The notes beneath the pieces are model-generated. The model did not search any database and had not been told where the DNA came from. It saw only the letters and a list, made by a program, of their open reading frames with translations. Position numbers and translations under genes: made by a program. A stretch of DNA of 64,000 nt from Planctomycetota bacterium (GTDB lineage: Bacteria > Planctomycetota > Planctomycetia > Pirellulales > Lacipirellulaceae). This document shows positions 1 through 11,128 of the stretch, piece after piece. Where the stretch lies: positions 62,001 to 126,000 of the forward strand of contig JAADGV010000111.1 of assembly GCA_013152205.1 (NCBI GenBank), read 5' to 3'. Each line of letters begins with the position of its first letter. The first letter of the stretch is position 1.

Positions 1-2
1 GG

Positions 3-338
3 GCCTTGTTCCTAGGCGAAGGCATCATGCGGGCACGCCACCGCGATCCCAAGAACCATGGCGAGTTCAACCCGTACAAACTCAGCAAAATTGAACCGAA
101 CCAACCGTACGAATACACAATCGACTTCTACCGACCGACCGGCAACGTTTTCGCTCGCGGACATCGCATCCGTATCGAGATTTCCAGCAGCTACTACCCA
201 TACTTTTTGCGTAATCCCAATTCGGGCGAAGACAACATTGGCCTAGCAAAGAGCTTCCGAACGGCAAAGCAAACCGTCTTTCACGATGCCCAACGCCCAT
301 CCCACGTGCTACTGCCCGTAATCCCCGTGGGCAAGTAA
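3..338 (+). CDS. C-terminal end of a CocE/NonD-type (X-Pro dipeptidyl-peptidase-like) hydrolase, partial
   Basis: The gene enters from the left edge, so only about 111 C-terminal residues are visible and there is no true start. The segment reads like the C-terminal beta-sandwich of the X-Pro dipeptidyl-peptidase/CocE family: a PYEYTIDFYRPTGNVFARGH stretch, then HRIRIEISSSYYPYFLRN, which is the characteristic strand pair of that non-catalytic domain, and a terminal VLLPVIP strand. Members are serine hydrolases acting on peptide, cocaine or glutaryl-type ester and amide bonds; the catalytic alpha/beta-hydrolase half lies outside the window. Substrate cannot be inferred. The stop codon is TAA at 336-338. 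The next gene is on the opposite strand and converges on it. Confidence 0.8.
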   Translation, partial: ALFLGEGIMRARHRDPKNHGEFNPYKLSKIEPNQPYEYTIDFYRPTGNVFARGHRIRIEISSSYYPYFLRNPNSGEDNIGLAKSFRTAKQTVFHDAQRPSHVLLPVIPVGK

Positions 339-496
339 CCAACCACGGCCAACGAGCATCAACGAGACTCAGCCAATCCTGTTCAGCACGATTCCAGTGC
401 AGAACGCACACTCAAGCGGTCACGATTTGTTTCCGCTTTCTCATCGGAATACCGGGACACTCAATTGATACGCCTAAAGCGGCCTGAAGAAGAACT

Positions 497-540
497 ATAA
501 AAAAACACGCTGGCGGAGCATATAGCTGCCGCCAGCGTGC
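497..540 (-). terminator. Rho-independent terminator of the PEP-CTERM gene
   Basis: The 11-bp arms CACGCTGGCGG (506-516) and CCGCCAGCGTG (529-539) form a perfect stem with a 12-nt loop. On the minus strand the hairpin is followed by a run of seven T (complement of 499-505). It lies about 36 bp beyond the stop codon of the minus-strand gene at 576. Confidence 0.85.
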
Positions 541-575
541 ATGTTCGTCCAAACGAAGACTCTCTTCGCTACCCT

Positions 576-1799
576 CTACCGGCGGCGGCGTCTACGCGTT
601 GCCATGCAGGCCATGCCACCCAGCATGGCTAGTAATACCGTGCTTGGCTCGGGCACAGCAGCAACTGCAGGTCCTAGAGTGCCATCATAATTCCGCTGCC
701 AATCAAGAAAGTCTCCACCGTCGTACGCGCCGCCAAACCCGGTTTGCCAAAGCGTCTGATCGGCGCTATCAACGTCAAGATCAGCATCGAAGTCACCAGC
801 GAGTACAAGCGAAGTAAGAATGTAGTCATCAACTCCCACGGTGCCCGTGGTGGAAAAGAAATCACTGAAAGTCTTTCCATCGGGTCCACTAAAACCGTGA
901 GCTCGCAGGATCCCCTCGTTCCACAAGTACTCGTACGTAACGAGGGTCGAAATGGTGCTAAAGTCGTAGTCTAATGGACCCGCTCCAATTTGGTCAACTA
1001 CTAGGATTCCCGATTGGTCAACGGTAATCGACCCAGGACCAGTGAAGTTAATCGAGTAGTCCTCGTCGGCGGGAGCAGCACCTATCCACGCCCTGTGGAT
1101 TAGCAAGTCAGGGTTTCCATCACCGAATGCAACACCACCGAGAAAATCAAAATTATTGCCGCCGGTCAAATCAAGGGACCCATTGTTAATCGTCATGGCC
1201 ACCTTGGTATTGGCGTAAGCCTGCTGATACCAACCGAACGCGAGTATCCCGTCGTTTTCAAGGACTCCGCCGTTGGTGATATTGATCTGGGTGTCAATGT
1301 TGTCATTGCCAGAAATCCCTGCGAACGAGAACACACCACCAGACAGTACCGTTACACCCGGAAAAGCGGGGTCGGTGGGAGTAAACGTCCGGCGAAGAGT
1401 ACCGTTGTCGATATTGAGTGCTTTGGTGTTAAATTGACTCCAATGACCATCGGAGTCGCCCGGAGGCGCTGTATTAACAGTTAGAGAGGCTCCGCCGGTA
1501 ATTGTCAGCGTCCCCTCAGTATTGGCGCCTGTCGTATCAGTCCAACGAAAGTCATCAAGAATTTGGGCAGCAAAGGTAACATCGCCATTGTTGATGATTA
1601 CATCGGTGCCGACTTCACCGCTTCCGATTCTTATTCCTCGACCGTAGTTTAGAAGAGATACTGCTGTTTGTCCTCCATTCCAGTTGGCATCATCCCAGGC
1701 ACCGTTTCCGCCATCCCAAACAACATCAATCTGGGCCTGGGCTGTACCAGCAACCAAGAACGACACTGCTAACAATCCCACAAGTGCTAAGTGTTTCAT
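576..1799 (-). CDS. Secreted PEP-CTERM sorting-domain protein with dockerin-like segment
   Basis: A 407-residue exported protein. The ATG at 1799 was chosen over an upstream in-frame ATG because it is followed at once by a clean signal peptide (MKHLALVGLLAVSFLVAGTAQA) and preceded by GGGAG. The body is rich in Gly, Asn and Thr with repeated strands such as LNIDNGTLRR and MTINNGSLDLTGG, typical of autotransporter-like beta-helix repeats of planctomycete surface proteins. Around residues 340-380 an Asp-rich block (GDFDADLDVDSADQTLW) resembles a dockerin type I calcium-binding segment. The C-terminus has the exosortase signal VPEP, a hydrophobic stretch and an Arg cluster. It should be exported and then processed by exosortase/archaeosortase-type machinery, which is not encoded here. 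Biological role unknown. Confidence 0.88.
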   Translation of the reverse strand: MKHLALVGLLAVSFLVAGTAQAQIDVVWDGGNGAWDDANWNGGQTAVSLLNYGRGIRIGSGEVGTDVIINNGDVTFAAQILDDFRWTDTTGANTEGTLTITGGASLTVNTAPPGDSDGHWSQFNTKALNIDNGTLRRTFTPTDPAFPGVTVLSGGVFSFAGISGNDNIDTQINITNGGVLENDGILAFGWYQQAYANTKVAMTINNGSLDLTGGNNFDFLGGVAFGDGNPDLLIHRAWIGAAPADEDYSINFTGPGSITVDQSGILVVDQIGAGPLDYDFSTISTLVTYEYLWNEGILRAHGFSGPDGKTFSDFFSTTGTVGVDDYILTSLVLAGDFDADLDVDSADQTLWQTGFGGAYDGGDFLDWQRNYDGTLGPAVAAVPEPSTVLLAMLGGMACMATRRRRRR

Positions 1800-2007
1800 T
1801 GAGTTCGGCTCCCATCGAAAAAAAGAAAAAGAGGTCAGAAATAGCTCGTGAAGAGAGCATGTACTACGCATAAAAACCGCGAAAAAAGAGGAATACAGAT
1901 ACGCACCGCACCACGACTGTCTGTACGACCCCTCTAGCCGTTGTAACAGGAAAGTCTTGAAAATCAAACAATTTTCGCCTCTTATGGGTAAATAAACGAT
2001 AATTTAT

Positions 2008-2037
2008 TTGACAAAAGACATCCATTTGAGATATGAT
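2008..2037 (+). promoter_or_regulatory. Sigma70-type promoter of the DUF1559 gene
   Basis: A perfect -35 box TTGACA (2008-2013) is separated by 18 bp from a near-consensus -10 box TATGAT (2032-2037). Transcription would start near 2044, leaving a leader of about 55 nt before the ATG at 2099. The longer reading-frame start at 2033 overlaps the -10 box, which supports the internal start. Confidence 0.7.
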
Positions 2038-2098
2038 CCACACGTCGTACGGCCCTTATCTCATAAGTATCTGGCTTTCTGTACCCAGGAGTCCGCGC

Positions 2099-3220
2099 AT
2101 GTTTATTTTTCGACCACTCGGACGCAAATTACCGCAAGGTGTCCACACAAGGAGACCTTTCTCGCCAACTGCTTTCACTCTTGTCGAATTGCTGGTGGTG
2201 ATTGCGATCATTGGCGTCTTGGTTGCCTTGTTGCTGCCTGCAATCCAAGCAGCTCGCGAAGCGGCTCGGAAGAGCCAATGCACGAACAACATGCGGCAGC
2301 TTGGCCTCGCCATGCAGAACTTTCATAGCGCGCGCGATACGTTTCCCAAAGGGACCATCGCCAAAACCTATGGCAATGTTTTTTCCGGAGCGCTTCCGAG
2401 GTTATTGCCGTACTTGGAACAGCAAAATCTGAAAGATCTCTACCTCCCTGAAGTAGAATGGCATAATCAGCCAGCAGACATAACGGCCACACCGGTTGCG
2501 ACCTTCAATTGCCCCTCGACGTCGGAAGACAATCCTTACACGCTCGAATACCTGGGAACAATCATTGATAACTCTGTTTACGGCACCACCGATTACGTCT
2601 TGTCGAAAGGCTCCTCTGATGCGATATGCATCCTTTCTCCCTTCGGGCCGGGAGGTGGACAGGGACCGGGGGATATGGATTCTGCGCGACGGGGCGTCTT
2701 CGACTTTGAATGGGGAGTTGGGGTCCACCGAATTACCGATGGCACTAGTAACACTTTTGCTATTGGCGAAGCTAGTGGGTCTGATCGTTGGCATGTTTGC
2801 CACGGTGCAGGTTGTACAGTGGATGATCTTCAAGCAACCCATATTTTTGGTGGTGAGTATCCCACGGCTTGGATGGGGTGGATTATTGCACAACCCAGTT
2901 CCATAGCATTCCTGTCAGCGGGGCTAGTTCTTACCGGGCCTTACGGCTGCACGGTCGATCCGATGAACAAATACCCCGTGACCGACATGTTCGTCGACAC
3001 GAGCACTTTTCACTCCAACGCCGGGCCCGGCGTTGGTTGTCCTGACAGTGCTTCGGGCCTTAGTGACGACTCTGTGCCCAATTTCCGAAGCGACCACCCG
3101 GGCGGTTGCAATTTCACCTACGCTGACGGGTCGGTTCATTTCTTGATCGATACGATCGATATGTTTACCTACCGCGGTTTGTCAACAATTAGCGGCGAAG
3201 AGGTTATTTCTCTACCGTAA
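2099..3220 (+). CDS. DUF1559 prepilin-like protein
   Basis: A 373-residue DUF1559 protein, a family greatly expanded in planctomycetes. The ATG at 2099 has AGGAG eight bases upstream. The N-terminus is a type IV prepilin signal: a basic leader, then AFTLVELLVVIAIIGVLVAL with Glu at position +5 of the mature protein. The -1 residue is Ala25 rather than the usual Gly, which prepilin peptidases can accept. The hydrophobic helix continues into the conserved PAIQAAREAAR segment followed by NNMRQLGLAMQNFH. The C-terminal part carries the family's H-x-GG-x-N...ADGSVHFL motif near residue 340. These proteins are thought to form pseudopilins or surface structures; exact function is unknown. A small lipoprotein gene follows after 59 bp, a recurrent pairing. 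Confidence 0.93.
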   Translation: MFIFRPLGRKLPQGVHTRRPFSPTAFTLVELLVVIAIIGVLVALLLPAIQAAREAARKSQCTNNMRQLGLAMQNFHSARDTFPKGTIAKTYGNVFSGALPRLLPYLEQQNLKDLYLPEVEWHNQPADITATPVATFNCPSTSEDNPYTLEYLGTIIDNSVYGTTDYVLSKGSSDAICILSPFGPGGGQGPGDMDSARRGVFDFEWGVGVHRITDGTSNTFAIGEASGSDRWHVCHGAGCTVDDLQATHIFGGEYPTAWMGWIIAQPSSIAFLSAGLVLTGPYGCTVDPMNKYPVTDMFVDTSTFHSNAGPGVGCPDSASGLSDDSVPNFRSDHPGGCNFTYADGSVHFLIDTIDMFTYRGLSTISGEEVISLP

Positions 3221-3279
3221 TATTGAGAAGGCCAGCAACACTGCACACCTAGCGAGCACAAAGAAGGAATCTATACGCG

Positions 3280-3603
3280 ATGACCATGTCAAAAGTGTTC
3301 TTGGGGTTGTTGATGCTCCTCATAACAGCCGGCTGCGGCGGCAGTACCAAACCAACCGTTGAGCCCTCGCCTGAAAAAACGCCTTGGCTATTTCCCGAAC
3401 CGCAGATCGAACTGCTAAAGTCAGACGATTATCGAGTGAGGGGTCTGGCTGCAAAGAATTTGGGAGGAATGGGCGCTAAAGCAGAAATCGCCATCCCTGC
3501 CCTAGAGAAACTGCTTGAGAACAAGAATGAGAAACCGAAAGTCCTCGCTGTAATAGAGGAAGCGCTGAAGCAGATTCGCGGGGAGCAAGACGAAGGAAGT
3601 TGA
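3280..3603 (+). CDS. Small lipoprotein with HEAT-like repeat
   Basis: A 107-residue protein starting with a lipoprotein signal peptide (MSKVFLGLLMLLITAGCGG; the lipobox Cys is near residue 19). The mature part has a Pro-rich linker, then about 60 residues resembling one and a half HEAT/armadillo helices: LLKSDDYRVRGLAAKNLGGM, then AIPALEKLLENK and a charged C-terminal helix. It follows the DUF1559 gene by 59 bp on the same strand and is probably co-transcribed. It is likely anchored to a membrane and may act as a protein-binding accessory of the pseudopilin-like protein; that link is inference from position only. The ATG at 3280 is used; a second in-frame ATG lies two codons downstream. Confidence 0.8.
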   Translation: MTMSKVFLGLLMLLITAGCGGSTKPTVEPSPEKTPWLFPEPQIELLKSDDYRVRGLAAKNLGGMGAKAEIAIPALEKLLENKNEKPKVLAVIEEALKQIRGEQDEGS

Positions 3604-3700
3604 TCGCTACACCTGTGACCAAACTTTTTCGTAGGTAGTGCTATGCCAACGTGGCTTATCAAATTCTAGAGCATCTCACTGTTGAGTGTTCCGGTTTTCC

Positions 3701-3724
3701 CCGGCCAGGATGGCCGGGCTATGG
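3701..3724. repeat. 24-bp palindromic dispersed repeat, copy 1 of 3
   Basis: The core CCGGCCAGGATGGCCGG is a perfect palindrome with 7-bp arms and a 3-nt loop, followed by GCTATGG. Identical 24-bp copies occur at 20567-20590 and 28770-28793. This copy sits between the convergent lipoprotein and histidine kinase genes. Confidence 0.85.
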
Positions 3725-3739
3725 CCTTGCGTTGTCGTA

Positions 3740-6196
<2,457 letters not shown>

Positions 6197-6244
6197 TGCA
6201 CTTTTTGTCCCTAGAGCAACTTTTCAGAATGTGTACTCGTGCAT

Positions 6245-6265
6245 TTCTCAGGAAACGGCTGAGAA
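6245..6265. repeat. Small perfect inverted repeat between cheC and the kinase gene
   Basis: The 7-bp arms TTCTCAG (6245-6251) and CTGAGAA (6259-6265) surround a 7-nt loop in the 106-bp gap. No T-run follows on either strand, so it is not an obvious terminator; it could be an mRNA processing or stability stem. Low confidence. Confidence 0.35.
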
Positions 6266-6302
6266 GTTGCCCGCTCGTGGCCGGGTGAGTATGCGATTTG
6301 CA

Positions 6303-6917
6303 TTAGACCACTGAATCAGGCAGCAAGGCCGACAACAGTACCCTGATGTCACCAGTTTCAAACAGCAGGAGCAAAGAACCCCTAATGTCGCGACTAGCAA
6401 TATTGACGGCGGTATCAGCAAACAAAATCATAGTTTCCGATTGCGAGGTATTATTGGCGCAGTTTCCGATGATTTTCCCGAAGGACTTCTCGGATCTTAT
6501 TTTCGGCAAGGTGTAGGCTAAGTTGCATTCAAGAAGGTTGGCCACTGATCCCATAACGGAATTCAGAACAATGTTTCCGATTTCTTCCAGAATTCCATGC
6601 AACTCCTCGTCTAGTTCGTCGTCGTCGGTTTCGATGCCGCCAACAGTACGTGCTAAATCAAAGGCGCTGTCCTTCGCGAAAGCCAACAATGCCTGGCCAG
6701 ACACATCTCCCTCAAAACTTTGTTGGATCAACGTACTAAAATCCAAGCCAAATTTTTCAGCCAGATCGCCAAGGTCTGAATTTCCACAAACGTGAAGGCA
6801 TGGTACCGAAAGCTCTATCCGCGAGCCGGTAAGCTCGCTGAGAGAGTTGGCCGCTTGCCCCGTACCGATGTTGATGATTTCGGTGAGTGCATCAAGTTGA
6901 ATTTCATTTAGCTTCAT
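6303..6917 (-). CDS. cheC: CheC-type chemotaxis phosphatase
   Basis: A 204-residue CheC-family protein that should dephosphorylate CheY-P. Both active-site helices of the CheC signature (D/S-x3-E-x2-N-x22-P) are visible. The first is intact: Asp9, Glu13, Asn16 and Pro39. The second has Glu112, Asn115 and Pro138, with Gly at the D/S position. Two active sites are the rule for CheC, one for CheX. Its start overlaps the 3' end of the upstream CheY-like gene by 14 bp, which suggests translational coupling. No flagellar, MCP, CheA or CheW gene is in the window, so it may tune a non-motility output of the adjacent regulator and kinase. Confidence 0.9.
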   Translation of the reverse strand: MKLNEIQLDALTEIINIGTGQAANSLSELTGSRIELSVPCLHVCGNSDLGDLAEKFGLDFSTLIQQSFEGDVSGQALLAFAKDSAFDLARTVGGIETDDDELDEELHGILEEIGNIVLNSVMGSVANLLECNLAYTLPKIRSEKSFGKIIGNCANNTSQSETMILFADTAVNIASRDIRGSLLLLFETGDIRVLLSALLPDSVV

Positions 6918-7293
6918 GGAGTTCTACCTCCGTACTGTGCGTTAAGGCTGCTTTGATACGCTCCAGGAGGTCCGCAGACTTTACCGGCTTATTGAGGAAA
7001 CCATTGATTCCAAGGCTTTCGCAGATGTCGCGAGAGCTTTGTTGAATGTCAGCCGACGCGATGATGACGGGTACCTCGGTGTCGAGTTCCCGAATGTGGC
7101 CCAACAAGGTCTGGCCATCCATGATTGGCATGAGTAAATCGGAAACCACACAATCGGGACGGTTTTCGCGAAACATTTCCAGTCCCATTTCACCATTCTT
7201 TGCTTCGCTAGTCTCGTAGCCAGCTTCCTTCAAGGCATCTACAACCATGCGACGGGATAGCATCGAGTCTTCAACTACAAGAATACGTGTCAT
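6904..7293 (-). CDS. Single-domain CheY-like response regulator
   Basis: A 129-residue stand-alone receiver domain. The acidic pocket is Glu8-Asp9, the phospho-acceptor Asp52 (SDLLMP), the switch residue Ser80 and the conserved lysine Lys102 (NKPVKS). There is no output domain, so it probably acts by protein-protein contact or as a phosphorelay shuttle. It is the first gene of the CheY - CheC - hybrid kinase set; it overlaps cheC by 14 bp. The ATG at 7293 begins directly at the first beta-strand (MTRILVVEDS), as usual for CheY proteins. Confidence 0.93.
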   Translation of the reverse strand: MTRILVVEDSMLSRRMVVDALKEAGYETSEAKNGEMGLEMFRENRPDCVVSDLLMPIMDGQTLLGHIRELDTEVPVIIASADIQQSSRDICESLGINGFLNKPVKSADLLERIKAALTHSTEVELHEAK

Positions 7294-7608
7294 ACGAACG
7301 CTCTTTCAATTAGGCCACAACGAGATTCGTCTCGATAGATGGATTTACTATTTCGATACGTCCGAAGCATAGATTACGCTTGCAATGCTTGAATGATGGG
7401 TAGGCCCCAGGTCTCAGAAAAAATTCCATTGAGAACTTAGAAGCCAACCGCGAGGAAACCATGCAACACACACAATCCGCCATGGCAGCCCTGAAATGGT
7501 AGATAACCACTATGCTAGCAAATAGTGCAAAAACGAGATTTTGCGTATGGTTGACGCATTCTGAAAGCCCTGGCGGGGATGGAATGCTTAAGTGTTCAGG
7601 CACTTTGC
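7294..7608. other. Intergenic region upstream of the CheY-CheC-kinase operon
   Basis: 315 bp between two minus-strand genes. It should hold the promoter of the signalling operon. I see no convincing terminator, repeat or small gene here. Confidence 0.4.
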
Positions 7609-10440
7609 CTATGGCAGAGTTTCGGGAGTGCCGATTTTGGTTGGCACCTCGTTTAACAATAGCGGGGCAAGTTGTTTGAGTTCTTGCTGCCAGTTGTCGA
7701 CGGTTGGGGCGGTTGGGTGTCGGCGACCGCGGCGCCAGTTGCCAGTGAGCCAGTGGCGTAGCTTGCCTCTGCCCGAGGTTCGGCAACGGATGCGGCGCTC
7801 AGCCGGTTCGTCGCGGAGGTCGATTACCACTTGAGGCGCGACCATCAAGCCGAGGCCAATTTCGCCGATGGTGTTTTCTTGCCAACCCCAACTGCCGAAA
7901 ACCCCTGTTGCCGGGTCGGCAAAGATTTTCTCTCGAGTCAGCTTGACGATGCCCGGTGCGAGTACGATTTCGGGGCCGTTGTTGCCCGAAATCGTGGTGC
8001 GGATTTCTGTTTCTTGATGCTCGGCGTAGATCAAATAGATCGTACGGACAGATAATTCGGGATTGTCGGGCACGATGTTGTTGGCGACAATTTCGACGGC
8101 GCTGCGGACAGGGCCTTGCGAAAGAACTCGCTTGGTGAATTGGATGCTGCCCTCGCCAGCCGGGTTTTGCACGGGCCACGCTCGATCGGCTTGATAAATG
8201 GTGAGCCCGCCGAGTCCCGAAGTCTTTCCGACATGCAGTGCGTCGACCCCTAAGTCGGTTTCATTGCGGTAGCTATCTTGCTTGATGTTTTTGTAGATGA
8301 GCGGTTCGCCTTTTTTACCGAAGAAATCGATTTGTCCGCCATAGGCACGGTACGCCCCTCGGTTGGATTCCCATCCGATATTGGATGGGGTCCAATCTTC
8401 GGCGGTGCCGGTTTTGATGGGGAAGTCGACGACGTGGTCTGCTGTTGGTAGATAATACAGATAGGAGGTGGCGGTGGCGCCGGCGAATAGGTCGACAAGG
8501 AAGCTGATTTCTTGGCCGACGGATTCGTCGAGTTGATCGACTTGATGAGCAACCTGTCGCCATTCGAGCCAGCGCTCGGGAGCAACGATCGCGCAGCGGT
8601 CTGAGGTGAAATCGGGAGCGATTTTTTGGATTTCGGACACGTTGAGTACGACGGGCCAATCGTCGCGCTGAGGCTGGTTGCGGTTGTCGAGGTGGAGTGG
8701 GATGCGTCGGGTATACGATTTGAAAGCTGCTGGCGACCTGGTGGATTGCGAGATGCCAAGCCCTCGAAGGTTGGTTGCTGCTGCGCGATAATCGCCTGCC
8801 TGATAGGCTCCTTCGACTTTTTGCCATTTGTCGGTTCCGGCGAATTGCTTATGCAATGCCAGGAACAATCGGTCGCGAACGAGGTCGAGATAGAAACGGG
8901 CGCCGCCGGGAGTCTTGCGGATTCGCTCGCCGAGCCGGGTTTCGGGCATCCAATGGATAAGCTCGCCGGTGAAAAAATCGGCTGCTGGATCTTGGTGCTT
9001 ATGCTCGTCGATCAAGACCGACTTGGCGGCATCGATGAAAGTTTGGCTGTCGGTCAAAGTTTGTTTTAACGACGTTTGGTAGAACTCGGTGAGTGGAGCC
9101 AGCTGGAGTTCAAACTTTTGTGTATCTTTGACCTGCATCGGCCAATCGAAATCGATCGTGCCATCGGCATCCAGGTCTAGTTGGCGCCGATCGAAGATGC
9201 CATCGTTGTTCGTGTCGAGATAGACGTAGCGAGCGTCGATGGTTCCGTCGAGGTTGGCGTCGACATCGAGCCAGCCGCTATTGGCGCCCAATAGGTGGAG
9301 CCGATGGTCGGTCGAGTCGTAGTAGAGTCGCAGGGGGCGGCTTGGTTTTAGCGAGATTTCGTTACGCTTGTTCAGCGGACTGCTGGGTGGGCCGCCGACT
9401 TGCGGGAAGTTTTCGGATTTGTGGTTGATGACACCTTCCCAGCGCTCGTGGGGATCGCGGTCGACTTGTGCTTCGGTGTTGGCGTTTATTTCGTCCCAGG
9501 TGAGGCAAGCTTTGGCCCAGATGGCTTGGCGGGCAAAAGTACGTGCATCTTGCCAACTTAGGACGGGATGAACGGAGATATCTCGCACTTTGAACGGTTG
9601 AGTATTCTCGATGTTGGTATGCAGGGTGTTTTTTTCGGGGAGCGCGGTGATCGAGAATTCGTAGTCATGGGTGTTGCGGCCGTGGGCGTCGTTGTCGACA
9701 TCCATGCTGTAGCGGAGAGAACTGATTTCGTGTCCCACAGCACAGATGCGAAGGGCGATTTCGCTACAGCCATCGTTGTCGGGGTCGTAGAATGCGAAAG
9801 GATCTTCAAACACATTGAGCCATTGAGGGGCGTCGTTTTCGAGCGAGAGCTGATAGAAGACCTCATCGCCGCTGAAGTGGGAACGGTATTGGCAGGCGTT
9901 TTGTTCGTAGCTGTAGTCGACGTCGTACCAGAGTCGGTTGTCGTCGCCCACGTCGCGGCTCCACCAGACTTTGACGACGTTTTTATCGATCCAAGGCTGC
10001 TGGTATTCTCCGTAGTAGATGCCCATCGTGTCGACGTCGCCATCTGCGTCTTCGTCGTGATAATCGACCACGGCGTCGACGATTCCGTCGGCTTGCCAAT
10101 CGGCCAGATAGAGGTCGCTATCGAGATCGGGGCCGGTGGTGTCTAGGTCGCCATCTTCGTCGATAACGCGGACGAGAATGGGGCGGCGGGCGGCAGTATG
10201 GCGTGGGTCGTTGTCGATGAACCAAAGCTCGTCGTTCTTGCCATCACCGTTGCGATCAACGGCAAGCCGCTGGCCGGCGGGTAGGGCTTTTACTTTTTCA
10301 ACCATTGCAGCGTCGAACGTGCCAGCGAATCCGAAGACTCGCTGGAAAGTGGTTGGCTTGGGCGGGTCGGCGCCATGGCAAACCGCGGTGGTGGCCGTGG
10401 CTGTTGCGACGAGGCAGAGGAGTTGAAGGAGGTATTTCAA
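7609..10440 (-). CDS. Secreted DUF4861-domain protein with Asp-rich calcium-binding repeats
   Basis: A large exported protein (943 residues from a TTG at 10440; an ATG at 10650 would add 70 low-complexity residues in front of the signal peptide). The proposed N-terminus LKYLLQLLCLVATATATTAV reads as a signal peptide ending at HGADPP; no clear Shine-Dalgarno precedes it, so the start is uncertain. Residues 30-330 hold repeats of the D-x-(D/N)-x-D-G type, for example DRNGDGKNDE, DEDGDLDTTG, DEDADGDVD and later DTNNDGIFD, DLDADGTID, which resemble EF-hand/thrombospondin-3 calcium sites. The C-terminal third has the DUF4861 signature GWESNRGAYRAYGGQIDFFG. DUF4861 often occurs near polysaccharide-degradation enzymes, but no such gene is adjacent. 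Function unknown. Confidence 0.85.
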   Translation of the reverse strand: MKYLLQLLCLVATATATTAVCHGADPPKPTTFQRVFGFAGTFDAAMVEKVKALPAGQRLAVDRNGDGKNDELWFIDNDPRHTAARRPILVRVIDEDGDLDTTGPDLDSDLYLADWQADGIVDAVVDYHDEDADGDVDTMGIYYGEYQQPWIDKNVVKVWWSRDVGDDNRLWYDVDYSYEQNACQYRSHFSGDEVFYQLSLENDAPQWLNVFEDPFAFYDPDNDGCSEIALRICAVGHEISSLRYSMDVDNDAHGRNTHDYEFSITALPEKNTLHTNIENTQPFKVRDISVHPVLSWQDARTFARQAIWAKACLTWDEINANTEAQVDRDPHERWEGVINHKSENFPQVGGPPSSPLNKRNEISLKPSRPLRLYYDSTDHRLHLLGANSGWLDVDANLDGTIDARYVYLDTNNDGIFDRRQLDLDADGTIDFDWPMQVKDTQKFELQLAPLTEFYQTSLKQTLTDSQTFIDAAKSVLIDEHKHQDPAADFFTGELIHWMPETRLGERIRKTPGGARFYLDLVRDRLFLALHKQFAGTDKWQKVEGAYQAGDYRAAATNLRGLGISQSTRSPAAFKSYTRRIPLHLDNRNQPQRDDWPVVLNVSEIQKIAPDFTSDRCAIVAPERWLEWRQVAHQVDQLDESVGQEISFLVDLFAGATATSYLYYLPTADHVVDFPIKTGTAEDWTPSNIGWESNRGAYRAYGGQIDFFGKKGEPLIYKNIKQDSYRNETDLGVDALHVGKTSGLGGLTIYQADRAWPVQNPAGEGSIQFTKRVLSQGPVRSAVEIVANNIVPDNPELSVRTIYLIYAEHQETEIRTTISGNNGPEIVLAPGIVKLTREKIFADPATGVFGSWGWQENTIGEIGLGLMVAPQVVIDLRDEPAERRIRCRTSGRGKLRHWLTGNWRRGRRHPTAPTVDNWQQELKQLAPLLLNEVPTKIGTPETLP

Positions 10441-10846
10441 GGAATCGCTTGGGATGTGGAATGTGTGATTTATGACCGGACTATTGGCGGGTTTGTGGAC
10501 GGAAGTGGACAAAATTGTGTTGGCTGGTGCTGCTATCGTAGTGTATTGCGTGTTAGTTTTGGCACGAATTGCGGGGGAAGCCCATGGAGGTGGACAATAT
10601 TGAGTTCGGAATGCGGGATTTGTAGTGCGGAAGGGGAAAATATTGTCCATTTGGGCGCGGTAAATGACGAAATCTGAATGACGAAAAAGCTGATTGCTGA
10701 CGGCTGAAAGCTAATCGCTATTGTCTCAGAAGTGGTGGCACAATTTCAACAAGAAAATTGTTGATGTGCTCCGGCGATCTGTAAGATCGCGGCTGGCTTT
10801 TTACGGGAAATTACGTAGAAAGCCGCTCTCGAGCATTTTTATAAAA
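10441..10846. other. Intergenic region upstream of the DUF4861 gene
   Basis: About 400 bp with no supported gene. The longest reading frame through it is an in-frame extension of the DUF4861 gene without coding character. A nested inverted repeat follows directly. Confidence 0.4.
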
Positions 10847-11128
10847 GCATAGCCACAGAGTTCGCAGCGCGGCCTTTGGCCGCAAACAAAAAAGGGAACC
10901 GCTAATCAGCGCTAATACACGCTAATAGGTGAACGAAATGCGAAAAACAGACATGGGATTAGCGATTATCAGCGTTGATTAGCGGTTTCTTCTTTCAAAA
11001 AATTGTGTCAAGAAAACAGGTTTTTACGGGTTTGTTTTACAGAGGACAAGAGAAAAGGTTATTCGTTTCGGTATTTTCTCTGAGACCTCGGTGTACTCTG
11101 TGGCTATGCTTTTTTAAGAACTGCTCTA
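10847..11128. repeat. Nested inverted-repeat element (CACAGAG/CGCTAAT type), copy 1
   Basis: Outer arms AAAGCATAGCCACAGAG (from 10847) and its reverse complement near 11097-11113 enclose an inner inverted repeat built on GCTAATCAGCGCTAATA (from about 10899) and ATTAGC...GATTAGCGG near 10962-10985. The right arm 11057-11128 matches 33263-33334 over 72 bp with 7 mismatches and no gaps. The last three bases CTA (11126-11128) are the stop codon of the following minus-strand gene. Confidence 0.75.

Noticed and set aside
7310-7786. Minus-strand frame of 158 codons upstream of the CheY gene
   Set aside because: It overlaps the end of the DUF4861 gene in another frame, has no ribosome-binding site or recognisable domain, and shows Pro/Arg-rich shadow composition.
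10847-11128. CRISPR array
   Set aside because: The repeats are paired inverted arms, not regularly spaced direct repeats with unique spacers.
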